Positions 42,372 through 56,300 of a DNA stretch of 64,000 nucleotides are shown here, piece after piece. Made by a program: the position numbers and the translations under genes. Numbering within the stretch: position 1 is the stretch's first letter; the number at the start of each line of letters is the position of its first letter. Below the pieces are notes generated by a model that searched no databases, was not told the origin of the DNA, and worked only from the letters and a program-made list of their open reading frames with translations. The stretch covers positions 4,526,001 through 4,590,000 of the forward strand of contig CM065320.1 of the NCBI GenBank assembly GCA_033032175.1, given 5' to 3'. Source of the stretch: Saturnia japonica (Eukaryota; Arthropoda; Insecta; Lepidoptera; Saturniidae).

Positions 42372-44344
42372 CAGTGTAAACTCTTTATAACGTTATCCTT
42401 TATAACGATAAACTCCCTATAACGTTGAAGTGAGCCCAACTTGGTTGGTTTGCGTTAAAACCCACATATTGAAACACTTTATAGCGATACGCCATTCTCT
42501 GTTACGAAGAAATGTGTTCATATTTTTGGACAGTAAATATTTATTATCGGTGTTATTGTTTATTATCAGGTAACAAAAAACTTTGAAGCTCCGAAACATC
42601 CGAGGTCGGTCTAGCTTTTGTTATCCTTAATTGCCTTGAACACGTGCAGTATGACACATTGTTTTCTCGGAAGTGATGGTCATCGACCAAGCATACTAAG
42701 TACCTATCGTATTATCAGTCGTAAACCTACTTTGAAAAAGTTAACATGGCCAGTAAACGGAAAGCGATTAGTGTTGACGAAAAAGTTTGTGATACGTGCG
42801 ATTGAAAAGGGAGAAAATAAAAGTGACATTGGAAGGCGTTTTGAATTAAGTCAATCCACTGTTGCTACCATTTGGAAAAACCAAAAAACAATTTTACAGG
42901 CGGCCCTGGAAGGAAACTCTCCTAAAAAATTAAGAAAGTTAAAATTCGAAGACTTAGACCAGGCAATGTTGTCGTGGTTTAACAATCAGCGCCAGAATAA
43001 TATACCCATCTCGGGGCCAATTGTAAAAGCTAAGGCTGAAAAGTTTGCCAACCAACTTGGCATAATTGACTTTAAAGCATCTGAAGGTTGGCTCGGAAAA
43101 TTTAAGCACCGTCACCAAATTACGTACGGTAAAATGAACGGAGAGGCGCGGGATGTCGATATGAATGTGACTAACAATTGGATTGGTACAGTGTGGCCTA
43201 AATTAAAGATGAAGTACTCACCAGAAGACATTTTTAATGCAGATGAAACTGGCCTTTTTTTCAAGTTGACTCCCAACAAAACTTTAAAATTCAAAGGGGA
43301 AAAATGTGTTGGAGGAAAACTGTCTAAAGAGCGTATTACAGTTCTAGTGGCTGCCAATATGAGTGGCACAGAAAAAAGAAAGCTCTTAGTTATAGGCAAA
43401 TCGAAAAACCCTCGGTGTTTGAACAACATAAAACAGTTGCCAGTTACGTACAAAGCAAACAAGTCAGCTTGGATGACATGGCAGATTTTTGAAGGGGATG
43501 CTGAATTAAAATCACGGAAAATCTTGCTTCTAGTAGACAACTGTCCTGCTCACCCAATCATATCTAATCTTCGAAATATAGAGTTAGCATTTTTCCCAGC
43601 TAATACAACCAGTATTTTACAACCAATGGATCAGAGTGTAATTAAAAGCCTAAAGGGCCACAATAGACGGAAAATGTTGATGGATATGATCGAAACTGAC
43701 GGCAAGGTCTCGATCAACATGCTACAAGCAGTGAACTTCTTATCAAAAGCCTGGCAAGAGGTAAAAGCAGCCACTATCCAACATTCTTTTCGACATGCTG
43801 GATTATGTAGTAGCCAAGAAACGAACCAATTTGACAGTGAAGACAATCTACCACTGAGTGAATGGATAAGCCAGTTCAACATACCAAACAATTTTAACGA
43901 AGATCTACAATCGTACGGAAATATAGATGAGGATGTAGCCACATCTGGTACACTTACAGATGAACAAATTGTTGATTTAGTGTCAAAAAGTCGGGAAACA
44001 CCCGATAATCAAGATGAAGAAGATGATCAAGTGGACAAAGCAGAATCACCACCAACAATTCAACAAGCCCTAGATGCCGCTAAGTTGGTAGAAAATTTTT
44101 GTTGTTCAAATATGAATAGAATACATAAAATAATACAAAACAAGTACTGGCATAGCAAAAACGTCAGACAAAGTTGTCAGACTATATGTGTAAACAATAA
44201 TTTATAAGCATTTATTATCTAAGACATACATATTAAAAATTCTTGTTAATTTGGTTTTTTTTTGTTCACTCCATATAACGATAACTCTCTATAACGACAA
44301 AAAATGCTCAATCCCTTGAGTTTCGTTATAAAGAGTTTACACTG
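42372..44344 (+). mobile_element. pogo/Tigger-like DNA transposon
   Basis: A 1,973-bp element flanked by TA (42370-42371 and 44345-44346). The TIRs are exact inverse copies for 21 bp, starting CAGTGTAAACTCTTTATAAC. Repeated 'TATAACG' words crowd both ends (left near 42387, 42399 and 42417; right near 44274, 44291 and 44325), probably transposase binding sites. The CAGT start and TA target are typical of pogo/Tigger. Confidence 0.93.
42746..44207 (+). pseudogene. pogo/Tigger transposase, near-intact with N-terminal frameshift
   Basis: The expected start MASKRKAISVDEK lies at ATG 42746, but one extra base near 42785 shifts it out of the main frame, which then stays open to TAA 44207. Domains: CENP-B-type helix-turn-helix (FVIRAIEKGENKSDIGRRF, STVATIWKNQ), a second Tc5-type HTH (SGPIVKAKAEKFA, ASEGWLGKFKHRH), and a DDE domain with Asp in NADETGLFF, Asp in LLLVDNCPAHP and Asp in LQPMDQS 30 residues after the second. 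The stretch WMTWQIFEGDAELKSRK is about ten residues shorter than usual in Tigger proteins, suggesting a small in-frame deletion. The main frame can be extended upstream to 42618, but that part is not protein-like. Confidence 0.88.
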
Positions 44345-46019
44345 TAGATTCAGAACATGGAGCGATGCGGAGCGCGTCGCGATGGCCCAAATACAATTTT
44401 ATTCATTTTTCATGAGGACAGTGACTTGTACACCCTGGTACTGCAATTTCTATTCATTCAATGGTCGATGTAGTCAGAATAACTTTTATAGGAAATGCTT
44501 TGCATCATTTGAATTATAGGAACATTATGTCTATCTCATTATATCTTACGATTTACTATTCATTGAAATATACCTAGGTACATAAATATTATCATAAAAA
44601 ATAATAAGAGAGGAAAACTAAAAAAAATTTTTTTTACCTATTGCAACAAATATCTAATTGTTAGAAACAAAACTTTACTCATGGAATTGAAGTTGTCTTT
44701 GTTGGTTTTTGCTTTATTATAATATACCAACTTGTATTTTATTACTCTAGTAATAACATTATTACATTTATTTCATTCTTAGAGCGTTTACTAACCAGTT
44801 ATTGTAACTAATGAATCCACATTAGAATTGAGGTGACTGCATTTATTTATATTACCTTGTAGATCACGTAAATCAGCAAACAAGAGCCTAATGTGGGTGT
44901 AATAAATTATGTTCGACTTGTAGGTTCGAGTATTAAGAATAGAGTTGGGCGTTTTACGTAGGTTATAGTGAATATATAAAAGTCATTTGAATTGGATTAT
45001 CATTATTATAATCATTCATTGTTCACTGAAACTGTTCGCCATATTTGGTAATTACCTACAATAATTTTTTTTTTGTATTCGAGTTCACTGAACTTGGACG
45101 TGCCATATCGCTTTGATCTATTGACTATTATTGAATGATAATTTATCGTAGATGGTAATATAGTAAATCAATTTAATATTACGTACGTTATTATTTGCAC
45201 TCTCGACTTAGTTATGACATAGAAGTTATAAATAGTTTGATACATAATAATGACAGAGCAGGATTAATTTTTAATTATGCTAGAAGTGTTCTTGTGGTTA
45301 ATTAACACCTTACACTTTTTATAAGAATTTAAATATTGTTTTTCCTATGTCTTTAGGATCCCCTGAAATCAAGTTAGGCAACTATATAGCTATTTAGGCA
45401 AATAATAACATTATAGTTTATAGCTTCAAATAACTTTTACTTTATATAGAAGAACGGCTTTCTATGCTGCTAGTTTTGCGAAACTTTTGAAGTCACCCTT
45501 TTAAGGCAATGTACACACACATCTAGATGTTTTGATGGAATTAAATGCAACGTAAAAGGTCTTGCTAGATTGCTAAAATTACTCTACACTATTTGTTCTG
45601 AATATTTAAATAGAGACGGAGGTAGTCAATATTGGACACTTCTGTTTTTCCAAGCTGTTCGTCTATAAAATTCGCTTTCTACGTTGATTAGAAAAAGGCA
45701 CGTAATCATACTGAGGTATTAAGTACTGCACTGATCAATCATTACGCTATTTCAAAATATCAACTACTATACATTGAGCATGGGGTTTTGTACCCATATA
45801 AACAAATGAAAAAAAAAACGGGCATTTTAGATTCTTTTCTCTACTTCAATGAATATTACATGAAAGGTTTTTATTAATTTGACGATGTATTGGCATGTTA
45901 TTTGAAGCATCCTGGCATGATTCCTTTACTAATGGCACGAGTTGCTGAAACTGTTTTTTGCTGATTACTAAAATTTAAAATCTTTTTGGATATAGTCTGC
46001 AAATTTAACAAATTATTCT
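44345..46019. other. Unassigned intron sequence
   Basis: About 1.7 kb, AT-rich, nothing recognised. Confidence 0.4.
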
Positions 46020-46960
46020 TTCTTGTTATATTAAATAACACTGTCTGATATGACTGATAAAGCGTTAGGGCCGGTAAAAATATGCTTGGAGAAAATTATT
46101 CGCAAACTTATGTATCTCAGCGGTTAAGTGGAAGTCGTTCAACTGTCCAGAGGACTTGGCAACGGTATCAAAAGACCGGTCCAGTCAAAAGAATTCCAGG
46201 TTTAGGAAGAGAACGATACGCAGAACCACGAGATGACCGTTGCGGAATCGTATGGCATCAAGTGTGAACCTAAAAAAAAGCCTTGAAGAAGTAAGGGGAG
46301 TAAAAGATAGCTAATCAGGAAGAGGCTTTTGGCTGCCAATATCAGCAGTTACTGTCCGGCCAGGGCCCTAAATAACTCCGTGAGCACCGTGATGTTTGAC
46401 TTTAGTTTGCTCGAAACTGTACTTATGGACTGGAACAAAGTATTGTTTTCTGATGAAGCTAGAATCTCCTTATGTGGAGAGGATCGACGCCGGCGAGTGC
46501 TAGGAAGACCACGGGAACGCTATGCGGAAGTGTGTTTCGAATAAATCGATGCATATGGCGGAGGTTCCGTTTTGTTTTGGGCAGCAATTAATTCGACAGA
46601 AAATACGGAGTTACTTTTCATAGAAAATGGAACATTTAATGCACACCGGTACATAACAAAAGTCTTAATTCCACATACACAGCATGCACTGACTGCTCTT
46701 GAGGAAGATTCTATTTTTATGGACGACAATGCTTGCACTCATCGTTCTAGCGACGTGGAAGCGTACATACAAAAATTTGGGATCCGTCGTTTAGATTGGC
46801 CAGCTCGAAATCCTGGCCTCAGTCAAATTGAACATGTCTGGGATGTTTTAAACAGACGGTAAGATTCCATTCAAAAGAACGTATTCCTCAAAACGTTATT
46901 AAAAATATCGTGGAAAGCATGCCCAGAAGGATTTAAGTCTTGATTTTGGCAAGAGGTCAC
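46020..46960 (+). mobile_element. Degenerate Tc1-like element
   Basis: Plus-strand transposase fragments in several frames. The N-terminal HTH is at 46082-46267 (YSQTYVSQRLSGSRSTVQRT, then GPVKRIPGLGRERY). The first catalytic region is at 46430-46540 (NKVLFSDEARISL). The C-terminal half is at 46572-46862, with MDDNACTHRS and WPARNPGLSQIEHVWDVLNRR (the family's SPDLNPIEHVWD, with the first Asp changed to Gly). Frameshifts and stops make it inactive. Terminal repeats could not be fixed. Confidence 0.8.
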
Positions 46961-49900
46961 ACTCGTTATTAGGTTTCTACATTTTAACTATATTTAATTT
47001 GAAAAACTTTTCAAAAATCTTGTCTGTATTGCTGTCCAATTCTTATTGTTTGGATGTGTACATCCGTTTTATGGAATTAGTTAAAAATTAATGAAAAAAA
47101 ATTGCCCGAATTCACTTCACACATATTAATTTACACGATTATAAGTATTATAGACTACGTAAAACAATTTAATTTAATTTAATTTAATTAACTGAAATCG
47201 ACCTGAGAACATAAAATGTCCTTAGGTGCCCGTTTTTTTGCAAAGTAGTTTATTTATTTGTTTAAGTGCTGTGGACGCTGTTAATAAATTTGTAAAATTA
47301 ATAACTAGAAATAAATTTTTGGTTACAACTGGGTTTACTTTTATTATTTCTATGTTTTCATTGTGATTATATTTTCTTCGTATTATTATAAATGCTGTAA
47401 GGTTATCTTTGGAATGTAGGTAATAACTATTCATTTAGTTTTTATGGCGTCATCATAATATCTCGGAATATTATTATCTTTAAGGAATATGGTTTGTATC
47501 TGGAACGCAACCTTATTAGTAGGTATTGATACTCTTTGATGTTTTTAAATGAAGAAAAAGATATTTGTCAATAGAGATTATTCTTAACTCAACAAAATGT
47601 GAATCATATATTATTCTCGTGTGCTTCATAATAAAATAAGTACTTTCAGTAAAATGATTGTTCTATTTGTTAAAATAATCTCTACAATTATGATTGTGTG
47701 TATATTTAAAGAAATCTATAAGATTTAGGTATTATTTTATAGCCATTAAGTTTGCGTTTTGTTACTTCGAAATTATAAAGTTAATGATTTAATAAGCAGT
47801 TTATGAAGTGTTAATATTGCTCTTACAATTTTTTTAAATTATATTCGATTTTATTCTTTAATTGTTTCAAGAAATAATAATATTAAAAAACTAAATTTTG
47901 GCGCATAATATGTAAAAGTTGTTAATACGTAAACAAATCTTTTTTGTTGAAATGAAAATTTGACTATTTTTATGACGATACTAAAGTCTCAAATTTGATG
48001 TTTTACTTTTATACACTGCATTCAAATTATGATTGAGGCATCGTTTTAATAGATTATTTTATATTTATTTAGAACGTTTTTTTGTGCCTGATATATATTA
48101 AGTAATCGACAATGCACGCAAGCAAGTCTACGAAATCCACTATAAGCACAGCACGTTCGGTAATAAAAATTGTATTATATAATATTCCAGTGTTAATTCT
48201 AGACTTATGAATGTTTTACACTAATAGCTGATTTTAAAAACCGACTTCATTTCGATGAGGACGTAAAATTTTCAAGTTTGACGGGAAGACTTTCCAAGGC
48301 AACGTGTTGATCACTGTATCGTCATTTGTAAACTAAGTCATAACGGTATTTGGGAAGATGCTCTTGATCTATACTAGTATCATCGTATCTGAATGATCGA
48401 AAATTATTCGATGCATTAACTGTGTTACAGCCACATCAGAATCGCAAATTAAGTTCGACCTATCGAATTTGTACGATGCGATTCGCCTTGATGGCATTTT
48501 TTTTTTGATTTTGGTTTGTGTGTAGATGATAATTTAAAATAATTATTTAATTTAAATGGTAATGGAAATTTGTCAATATATATTTGAATTGCATGCTTGA
48601 TAACCGTTTCGATGAAAGTAAGTTTTGAATCCTGCTCTGAGATGAGCTTTCGGTATAGGAAAACATTGCGTTGACATAATAGAAACTTATTGTGGTGGTA
48701 GGGTATTTTCTAATGTTTACCTAGCTGTCAATCGTCCTCGACCTTCAAATATGCCGAGAAGCAGCTTTCCAGCAGCCGTACTTGTGATCCAATCCCAATT
48801 TAAGTTTTATCTTATTATCATTTTGGGCGATATCATCACTAAACATTATATAGATGGAATATGATAAAACGCAAACCTATTAAATACTAAATTAAAGGTT
48901 TAAATGATTGGTTGCAAATTATTTACTAATAAACTCTACTATAAAAATAAAATACATCAAGTTTTCATTGTTAAATTTGTTATTTACAGCCACGTGGTAT
49001 CGATTGATGGTAGCAGACCTAATTCAGTTAATAATACAGTTTTATAGGTTTGAATATTGTTTTAATATTTTAAATCTTCATTTAAAATCATACATCCCGG
49101 CTTTCGAAACGAATGTGCTACGATGCAATTTTAAAATTAAGAAAAACTCCCAGTTGATGGATGTCGTAACAGAAAAACTGGTTTATTTTTCATACTTTCA
49201 CAGCTTAATGACATACAGCATTTTATTATGGAGCTCAGTTGTGAATACTGATTGTAGTATCTAGCTAAAAAAAGAAATCTGTGAAATATATCTTTAAAAT
49301 CTACATATTAAAGAAGTTTAGCTTATGAAAGAAGAATATATTCTATTTTTGTGGTCGCAAGATATTTGAAAATATCATATATTTTAGTTATTTATAGTTG
49401 ATTACTTTCATATATTATTATTACCATAAATAAGCATAGAATCATTGTGCACCGATTTAGACTAACTTAAAGGAATAAATCTTTCTTCGGAAATTGGTTT
49501 ACCTAACCTGGTTAATAAAATTCTCAATCTTAATAAGGTATAAGTATAAACAGAAATGTATAAATTTTTGTATTTAATATAAGTGTTTTGCCACTTGTTA
49601 GTAAGTACGAAGTCACTGTGAAGCTGTCTCAGGCTCCAGGGCCTTTATAGCTTAACAGTATAGTCAGTCAGAAAAAAAACCCAGTTCTTAGTAATGTCTT
49701 GTCAAACTGGTGGTAGACTCTGCTTTGTTAGAACCTCATTTCAATTGACAATTTTTTTTAATTTTATTTCTTTGGCAAGATATGCTTCTTTTAAATTTAG
49801 GTACCTTTGCTATTTCATTACCAAGTGAATTAATTTACATATATTTAAGCAAATTAGGAATTTTATAAGATAAAGAGATTCATCTTCTTTTTATCTTAAT

Positions 49901-50300
49901 TACCATTAGCATACCAGTTGCTAGCGTCAATATTATATTTATATTAAAGTTCGTTTCGTTAATCTAGAGTTCTTATCTTTTTGTTTTTATAATTTTACAT
50001 TTTATTTGGTTCTTAATGTCTGAATCAACATGTTAGTTTAACCGAAGTGGCCAAACCATGTAATAGTAAAATGGTACTTTACTGAGCAAACAAATATTCA
50101 TGTGGCGTGCTATTTATTTAGAATGAATTTATTTTATTTGTATACAATAATCTAAGTTCATCATGTAGAATGCCACAAAAAAATAGAGCAAAATAAGTTA
50201 AAATTATGAATTAGAAATATAGAGATTATAAAGCCAATTAAGTTTCTGGCCAAAACTCCAATAAACAGATTTACATTTAACATTACATTAACTTTTTCAG
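46961..50300. other. Intron upstream of first ODF3-like coding exon
   Basis: About 3.3 kb of AT-rich sequence. An (AATTT)n-like run is at 47168-47190 and a diverged family E copy at 48630-48805. A 118-codon frame at 48908-49264 is low-complexity and not protein-like. Confidence 0.4.
48630..48805. repeat. Dispersed repeat family E, copy 2
   Basis: Shares ordered words with 20780-21065 ('aggaaaacattg', 'ttttctaatgtttacctagct', 'cgaccttcaaat'). Confidence 0.35.
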
Positions 50301-50384
50301 ACTTTAGTTGGTTCTCGGAAAACAGGTTTTATTAGACGAACATCATCTTCATTATCAAAGAAAATTTATCCTTGTGAGTCTCCG

Positions 50385-53300
50385 ATGGGAGTCAGACAAA
50401 ACCCTTGGACACCTACCAAACGACGGGGCCCTATTGCTGCTGAAGCCGCAAGTCCAGGACCAGCAGTTGTATCATTGCCTTCTTTAATAGGTACATTTTA
50501 TTATGAACTCGCGGTACTTTGCGTCTCCGCACGCGTTGTAATACGCAATATCGGTTTCTTCTCATAGTTTTATTCCTAATCATATTATTGACAATTTATG
50601 AAGCCTATCAATTAAGAAATGACTTCCCGTGTACAAAATTTTATGAAAATCTATGGAGAGTTTTAAATTTCTAAAAGTATTATAGACCATTTTTATAGCC
50701 CATCAATTATAAAATTACTTATACTTCTCGTGTACAAAATTTTATTATGAGTTAAACATTGTTTTTGGAAATAATGCCTTATGTCATATTTAAGATCTGT
50801 GTTCTTTATATTTATTTGCCTATCAGAAAAATAGGAAATAAGATTACATGTACAGACATAACCACAGATTGATTAACGTAGATGTAAATTGTAGTATTTT
50901 TCATGTTATAACTTCAATGTGCAAAGTGTTAGTATTAGGTATAGATACTTAGCCATTCGAGTTTACAAAAGATACAATTTGCATATAGAAAACTGGTTTT
51001 ATTACACGATACCTATATAACTGTTTGTACATCTTTACTTACAATATTCATAATCAAATAGCTAGCCATGTCGCATCAGTTTCGGTGCTGCTTGTTCCCT
51101 ATCTCTCGTACACAAGCCGAGGACGTTCGCACTTACGTCACCTCTCAGGTCCAACAGAGGTTGTGTTTTAAGATTATCGTGGTTTCGTTAGCATCGTAAA
51201 CACCGTTCATACTCAAATTGTGTCGTTACAAAAAGTTATATCTTGGAATAATATTTTCTTAGTGATTCTTAAAAAAGTGTATTTGAATATGAAAACTAGA
51301 TTTGGATTTTAATGAAGATTCGCACGGAGAATTGTAAAGGTAGTTATTCTGTTTTTTTTTTTTTAAATAAAAATTTCAAATTTTCAATTTGGCAATGTTA
51401 TATTATTAGTAATAGGTACAAAAAAATCTATAAATAAAATAATTATGGTTATGAAGAACGTATGTGAAAACATTGACCCTCATCAAGGTTGAACTCTATC
51501 AGCGCAGCGATGTATGCGATCATAATGTAACAACAATGTAATACATAGTTTGACATTGGCAAAACGTAGACATAAATATATAATTGAGTGCTTATGGTTT
51601 TACACAATAATTTGGTTATTAATTATCAAAGACGTAATATATATCTGAATGTATCCATAGTTTATTTGATCATGCATTTACCACTTATTCCTAATAATGT
51701 GAGCAATTCTTGTATATACGGAAACGGTTTTAACGATTTGGATCAAATTTTGTGGTTAGATAATATTTTACTTTCCAAGTTCGATTATAATAATGTAAAT
51801 ATATTTATAGAAGGCCAATTGATAGAACATGTGTGACTCATATGAATAACAAGCAACGAATGAGTTAAGAAATACATAAAAAAAAAACATTGCCTATAAA
51901 TAGGGTTGTGCTAGTTTTTTACTTCTAAACATTTGCAATGTAGGTGCAGTCTGAGCTAAGACTGAATATTTATTATATTTTGAAACGTGTAATGCAACAA
52001 TATTTTTGCAGGAAAGCCACCTCCGGAATCAAGAAAGGCACGAGCACCGGCATTTTCTTTCGGTCAGAAACTTGAACCTCCAGGCACTAGTGCAAAGGCT
52101 GGGCCCGGTCCTGCTTCGTACAATACAGAAGGCATGACAGCTAAAGGTTGGAATACAAATATAGTAATACGTTATTTTTATCGATTTTCGTAATGATTTT
52201 TAAAAATTAAAGTCAGTTCAATAAGTACTTTTTGTTTTTCATGAAATTCTACTACTTAGTCTTATCAAATGTATTTGGTTTTATCAAAGTCCCGGTTGAT
52301 GAGAATTCCAATTAGGTATAAGGAATGTTGAATAACACAAGTCAGCTTCGTACTAGATGCAGAGTAAATAGTAATAGACGATAGTAGGTTAGTAGGGGAA
52401 TTCTTGTACTAGGAATAGAATACGGCCGACATGAATATCATGTAAAATCTGTAGTAGTGGCTCTATAAGTTGTCGCATTTCTAGACTGATATAGTGATGG
52501 CAACTGTCGATGGATAACATTTAAGATTGATCATTCTTGCACTCAGCCATTGTTCCTGAACTGTATTTATCTAACCATTTGGTAATATTTAGTCACTTTA
52601 CGGAGTTGGAATAATGATTCAACCTTCATTGCTTGTGAAATTAAGATAACCTATGCATAATATAAATTATGCAAAAATAACTTTAAAAACTTCATTAAAA
52701 ATCTAGGCAACTATTTGCAGATAATTACTTACGAAACTCACAAAATTCTTGCATGTTAAGTCGGCATTTGCCTTGTTATAGTTGATTAGCTTAAACGACA
52801 GCCCATAAAAACCAACAATTTTGTGTATCCACTATAGAATTTGGTACAATATTTAACTAATCAATACATAATTTTCCATATATTTTGAGACATTATAGTA
52901 AGCTTTAAGTAGCAATTAAAAATTCAATCCACTTTAGTTTTTTTTTTAGAACTGACTATACTGTTAGCCTTGGCCCTATTCAAAAACAGAACCGCTGATG
53001 GCTTTTACAGCTTCACCGAACTTGCCACTTTACGTTTGGTAGATCAGTTTTAAATAGAACCACACTTCCAACTATGGCCAGTGATAAATATGTTTGCTAT
53101 TTTTAAGGACGAGCATTGCCATTTTGTGGCAGAGATAGACGTGGCGGTGGTGGTAACCTGTAGATCCTTACACAAGTTATACCACTGTTCCTAAATCTTA
53201 GGAATATAAGTAAAAAGATTGTAAAAGCTTCTGTAAAATAACGCGGTCATTTTCTTTTTTAGTCCTTTATGTTTAAATTGTAATATTACCAAATGTATGT

Positions 53301-56300
53301 ATGTGTGTTGCCAAATTAGCTGTTACATAGCAATCGATATTAATAAATCTATAGTTCTGTCTGTATAGTCAATTTTTTGTCCAAATTTCCGATAGGCATA
53401 CTATATGAACGACACTGATCACGAATATGGTTTCTGGTGTAATGTGGTTCACGCGGGCACACAAATAGTTTTTTTATAAAAAAAGTCCTCACGAAATGCA
53501 TCGCCAAAATGGATGTGTTTATGTTATAAATATTATTTTTGAACAAATGAAGTTGTTATCAAAATATAGCCGAACTAGCGTCTGATACTGTTAAACTTTT
53601 TACAATATTGTATTCATACTGATGTCAGTTATCTTAACATCGAAGGTTAATGGTATAAACCGTAAACTAAGCAGTGTAATACACCCACAGTATTAGTGTT
53701 GCCATCAGAGCGAATCGCACAGCTGCAAACGAGTTGAGAGATCATTCATTACAATTAGTCTCCAATTGTATAACAACGACATGGTTGCCATTGATCAGAA
53801 TCACCTCTGTCAGCAAATCTAATCTTAGTAATTCTTTATTGTATTTTATAATCTTTAAATAAAAATTTTATTTGAGCAAGGTCGTAAAATTTTAATTTCA
53901 CCATAAAAACCAAATACATATGTAATTATCCAAAGTTCTTAAGTAAGTATAACTATACCACCACAATATATAGTAGGATATACAGGGTTACAAATAAGGA
54001 CTTTATAGTTTCTATATCGCCTATTTAAATTTTAACGACGAACATAAAATGCCTTTATTTGTATTTATAATGTTGTGGATCTATATGATAGTGTATATTT
54101 TAGGCGACGCTATGCAGTTTCTATTACTTTTTTCATTTAGATATTCAAAAATGGTATTTTGATTAATGTAGAATCTACACTCATGGACATATTTAGAGGA
54201 ACGCAAAAAAAAAGCTAATTAAAGTGAAAACAGATTTATTTGCACAATATAAGCTTTTAAAAGTCGTTGAATAGAACCAACAAATTAAATTAACATTTTT
54301 GATATCAAAAAATTTGACTAAACGAAAAGAAAAAAACAAATTAGAGCCAGTAAGCTCAGTATTTTAATAGTAAGGAATTTTTACCTAACAATAAAAACAT
54401 AACATAACATACCATCACGCCTGTATTCCCCGAAGGGTTAGGCAGAGGTGTATTAATGTACACCCACAGTTCGCCGAGTATGTTTTAAGGTCCCATGAAT
54501 AGGGGGCGAGCCTATTGCCATTAATCGAGTACGAAACCAAACTCCAAGCTGCTACTGAAAATTTCATAGGAAAAACCCAATAACACTTTGCTCGACCTGG
54601 GATTCGAACCCAGGACTTCGCTCATAGTCGCGCTTACGACCACAAGGCTAACGAGGCAGTCTTATTCTTACGTCTTATTCTAAAGACTGTTTTTTTGTGA
54701 CACAATCGGTATTTAGTATTGCCTCCTCTCGCTGTCAAAGCTGCCTTTGACAAAACTTTGTGGCATTAGGTTCCATTCTTCAATCAAAGCCGTTTTGAGG
54801 CCCCTTGGGTTAGCGGGTGCTGAATTTCTAATTTTAATTTGTTTTCTCTGTTTATCCCAAACATGTTCTATCGGATTTAGGTCTGGCGAGGATGCTGCCA
54901 CACTAAAACTTGGATTCCGACCTCAGTAAGGTACTCTGATACTATTACCGCCTCTGCGTGAGGACGAGCATTATCGTGCATTAAAAGAAAATCATTCTCC
55001 AGAAAAGGGGCAAAAGGCGTCACAATCTATTCTAAAATGTCTGTTCCGTATCTTGCCGCAGCCAGGGACTCGTTTTCTACGATGTGTAGCTCCGTACGTG
55101 CTCCTGAGCAAATACCACCACATACCATTACTGACCCTCCACCATAGGGCTCTCTTCCAACAATGTTGCACTCAGCGTCTCATTCTCTGGGTCATCTCCA
55201 TACTCCATGACCCTTCTATCATCTGACTTAAGAAAACATCTGGGCTCATCAATATAGAGTACTTTTCCCCGAGCGTCATTATCCTAAATTTGATGCGAAC
55301 AAGTAAAGTTAAAGCGAGCAAAAGGGCCACTGGCAGGCAAATACGCCACTATACCAGCCGCCTTAAATATTCGTCTAATCGTTTGGTGTTAACTTTCACT
55401 TGTCGAACATCCTGCAGTTTGTTTCGTACTTCGGAAGAAGTCTAAGTGCGGTTTCTATCGCCACTGCTTACAATACATCTGTTATCCCTCTCTGTCGTTA
55501 CTCTTTTACCACCTTATCCTTTACGTCATGTATATTCTCCAGTCTGCTGGCATCGTTTAATATTGCGAAAAATCACAGAATCGGACAACCGTAATGTTTG
55601 AGCCACTTCTTTGTGAGTGTAACCATTTTAAATTACATCTTCAAAGTTACATCTTTAGACAAATGAGCAACGATGAGATCCGACATTGTCACTCAAACGT
55701 ATCAAATGAAGTTTCCATAACTCAATAATAACAATTTTTTGTCAAGAATAAAGAAATAGTATAAAATGTATTAAAAACAACAAAAACCTTCAGAATTTCG
55801 TAGACTAATAGTAGTAGTAGCAGTAGTAGTAGTAGAATATCCATTAATGTATTTTTATTGAAGAGACTCTTCTTATAATACTATTTGCTGGTTTTACCTG
55901 CTATATGCGTTGTTAATCGATCATTGAATAAATAAAAACAATATTTATATTGTTATTAAAGTTATGATAATGATTCTGTGAGTCTAAGTATTCACAGGTT
56001 TATTGTAGACTAGCTGTGCCCGTGGCTTCGCTCACGTGGATTACTGAACGCCCGCACGAATCTTGCTCGCCCGCTCCCGGCTATTTTAAAGACAAAAATG
56101 CTTATTTTGATTGTTCCTTAGAAGATAGATGTATACTCTCCCAGACTTTATTGTAGGTCTTTTTAATGCCTATAATTATGTAGTACATTAATTTGCTATA
56201 TCTCTTATGGTTTACTCAGCATAAGCCATTTAAGGGCTCGAATTGATTCACCATGACCAGGTTTTTTTTATTTGTGCGGAATCCTAATTCTTTTTCTATA

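Larger units (their letters stand above)
52147..54178. other. ODF3-like intron, proximal part
   Basis: Holds a short family C module-X piece at 52936-53030 ('actgactatactgttagcc...cttttacagcttcaccgaacttg') and a family B end at 53336-53470. Otherwise AT-rich and unassigned. Confidence 0.45.

Noticed and set aside
42618..42745. Upstream extension of the pogo transposase
   Set aside because: The residues are not transposase-like; the true N-terminus (MASKRKA) starts at 42746 in another frame.
43112..43540. Minus-strand 142-codon gene
   Set aside because: Antisense shadow of the pogo transposase catalytic region.
48908..49264. 118-codon plus-strand gene
   Set aside because: AT-driven Leu/Ile/Tyr/Phe-rich composition, no splice context and no recognisable family.
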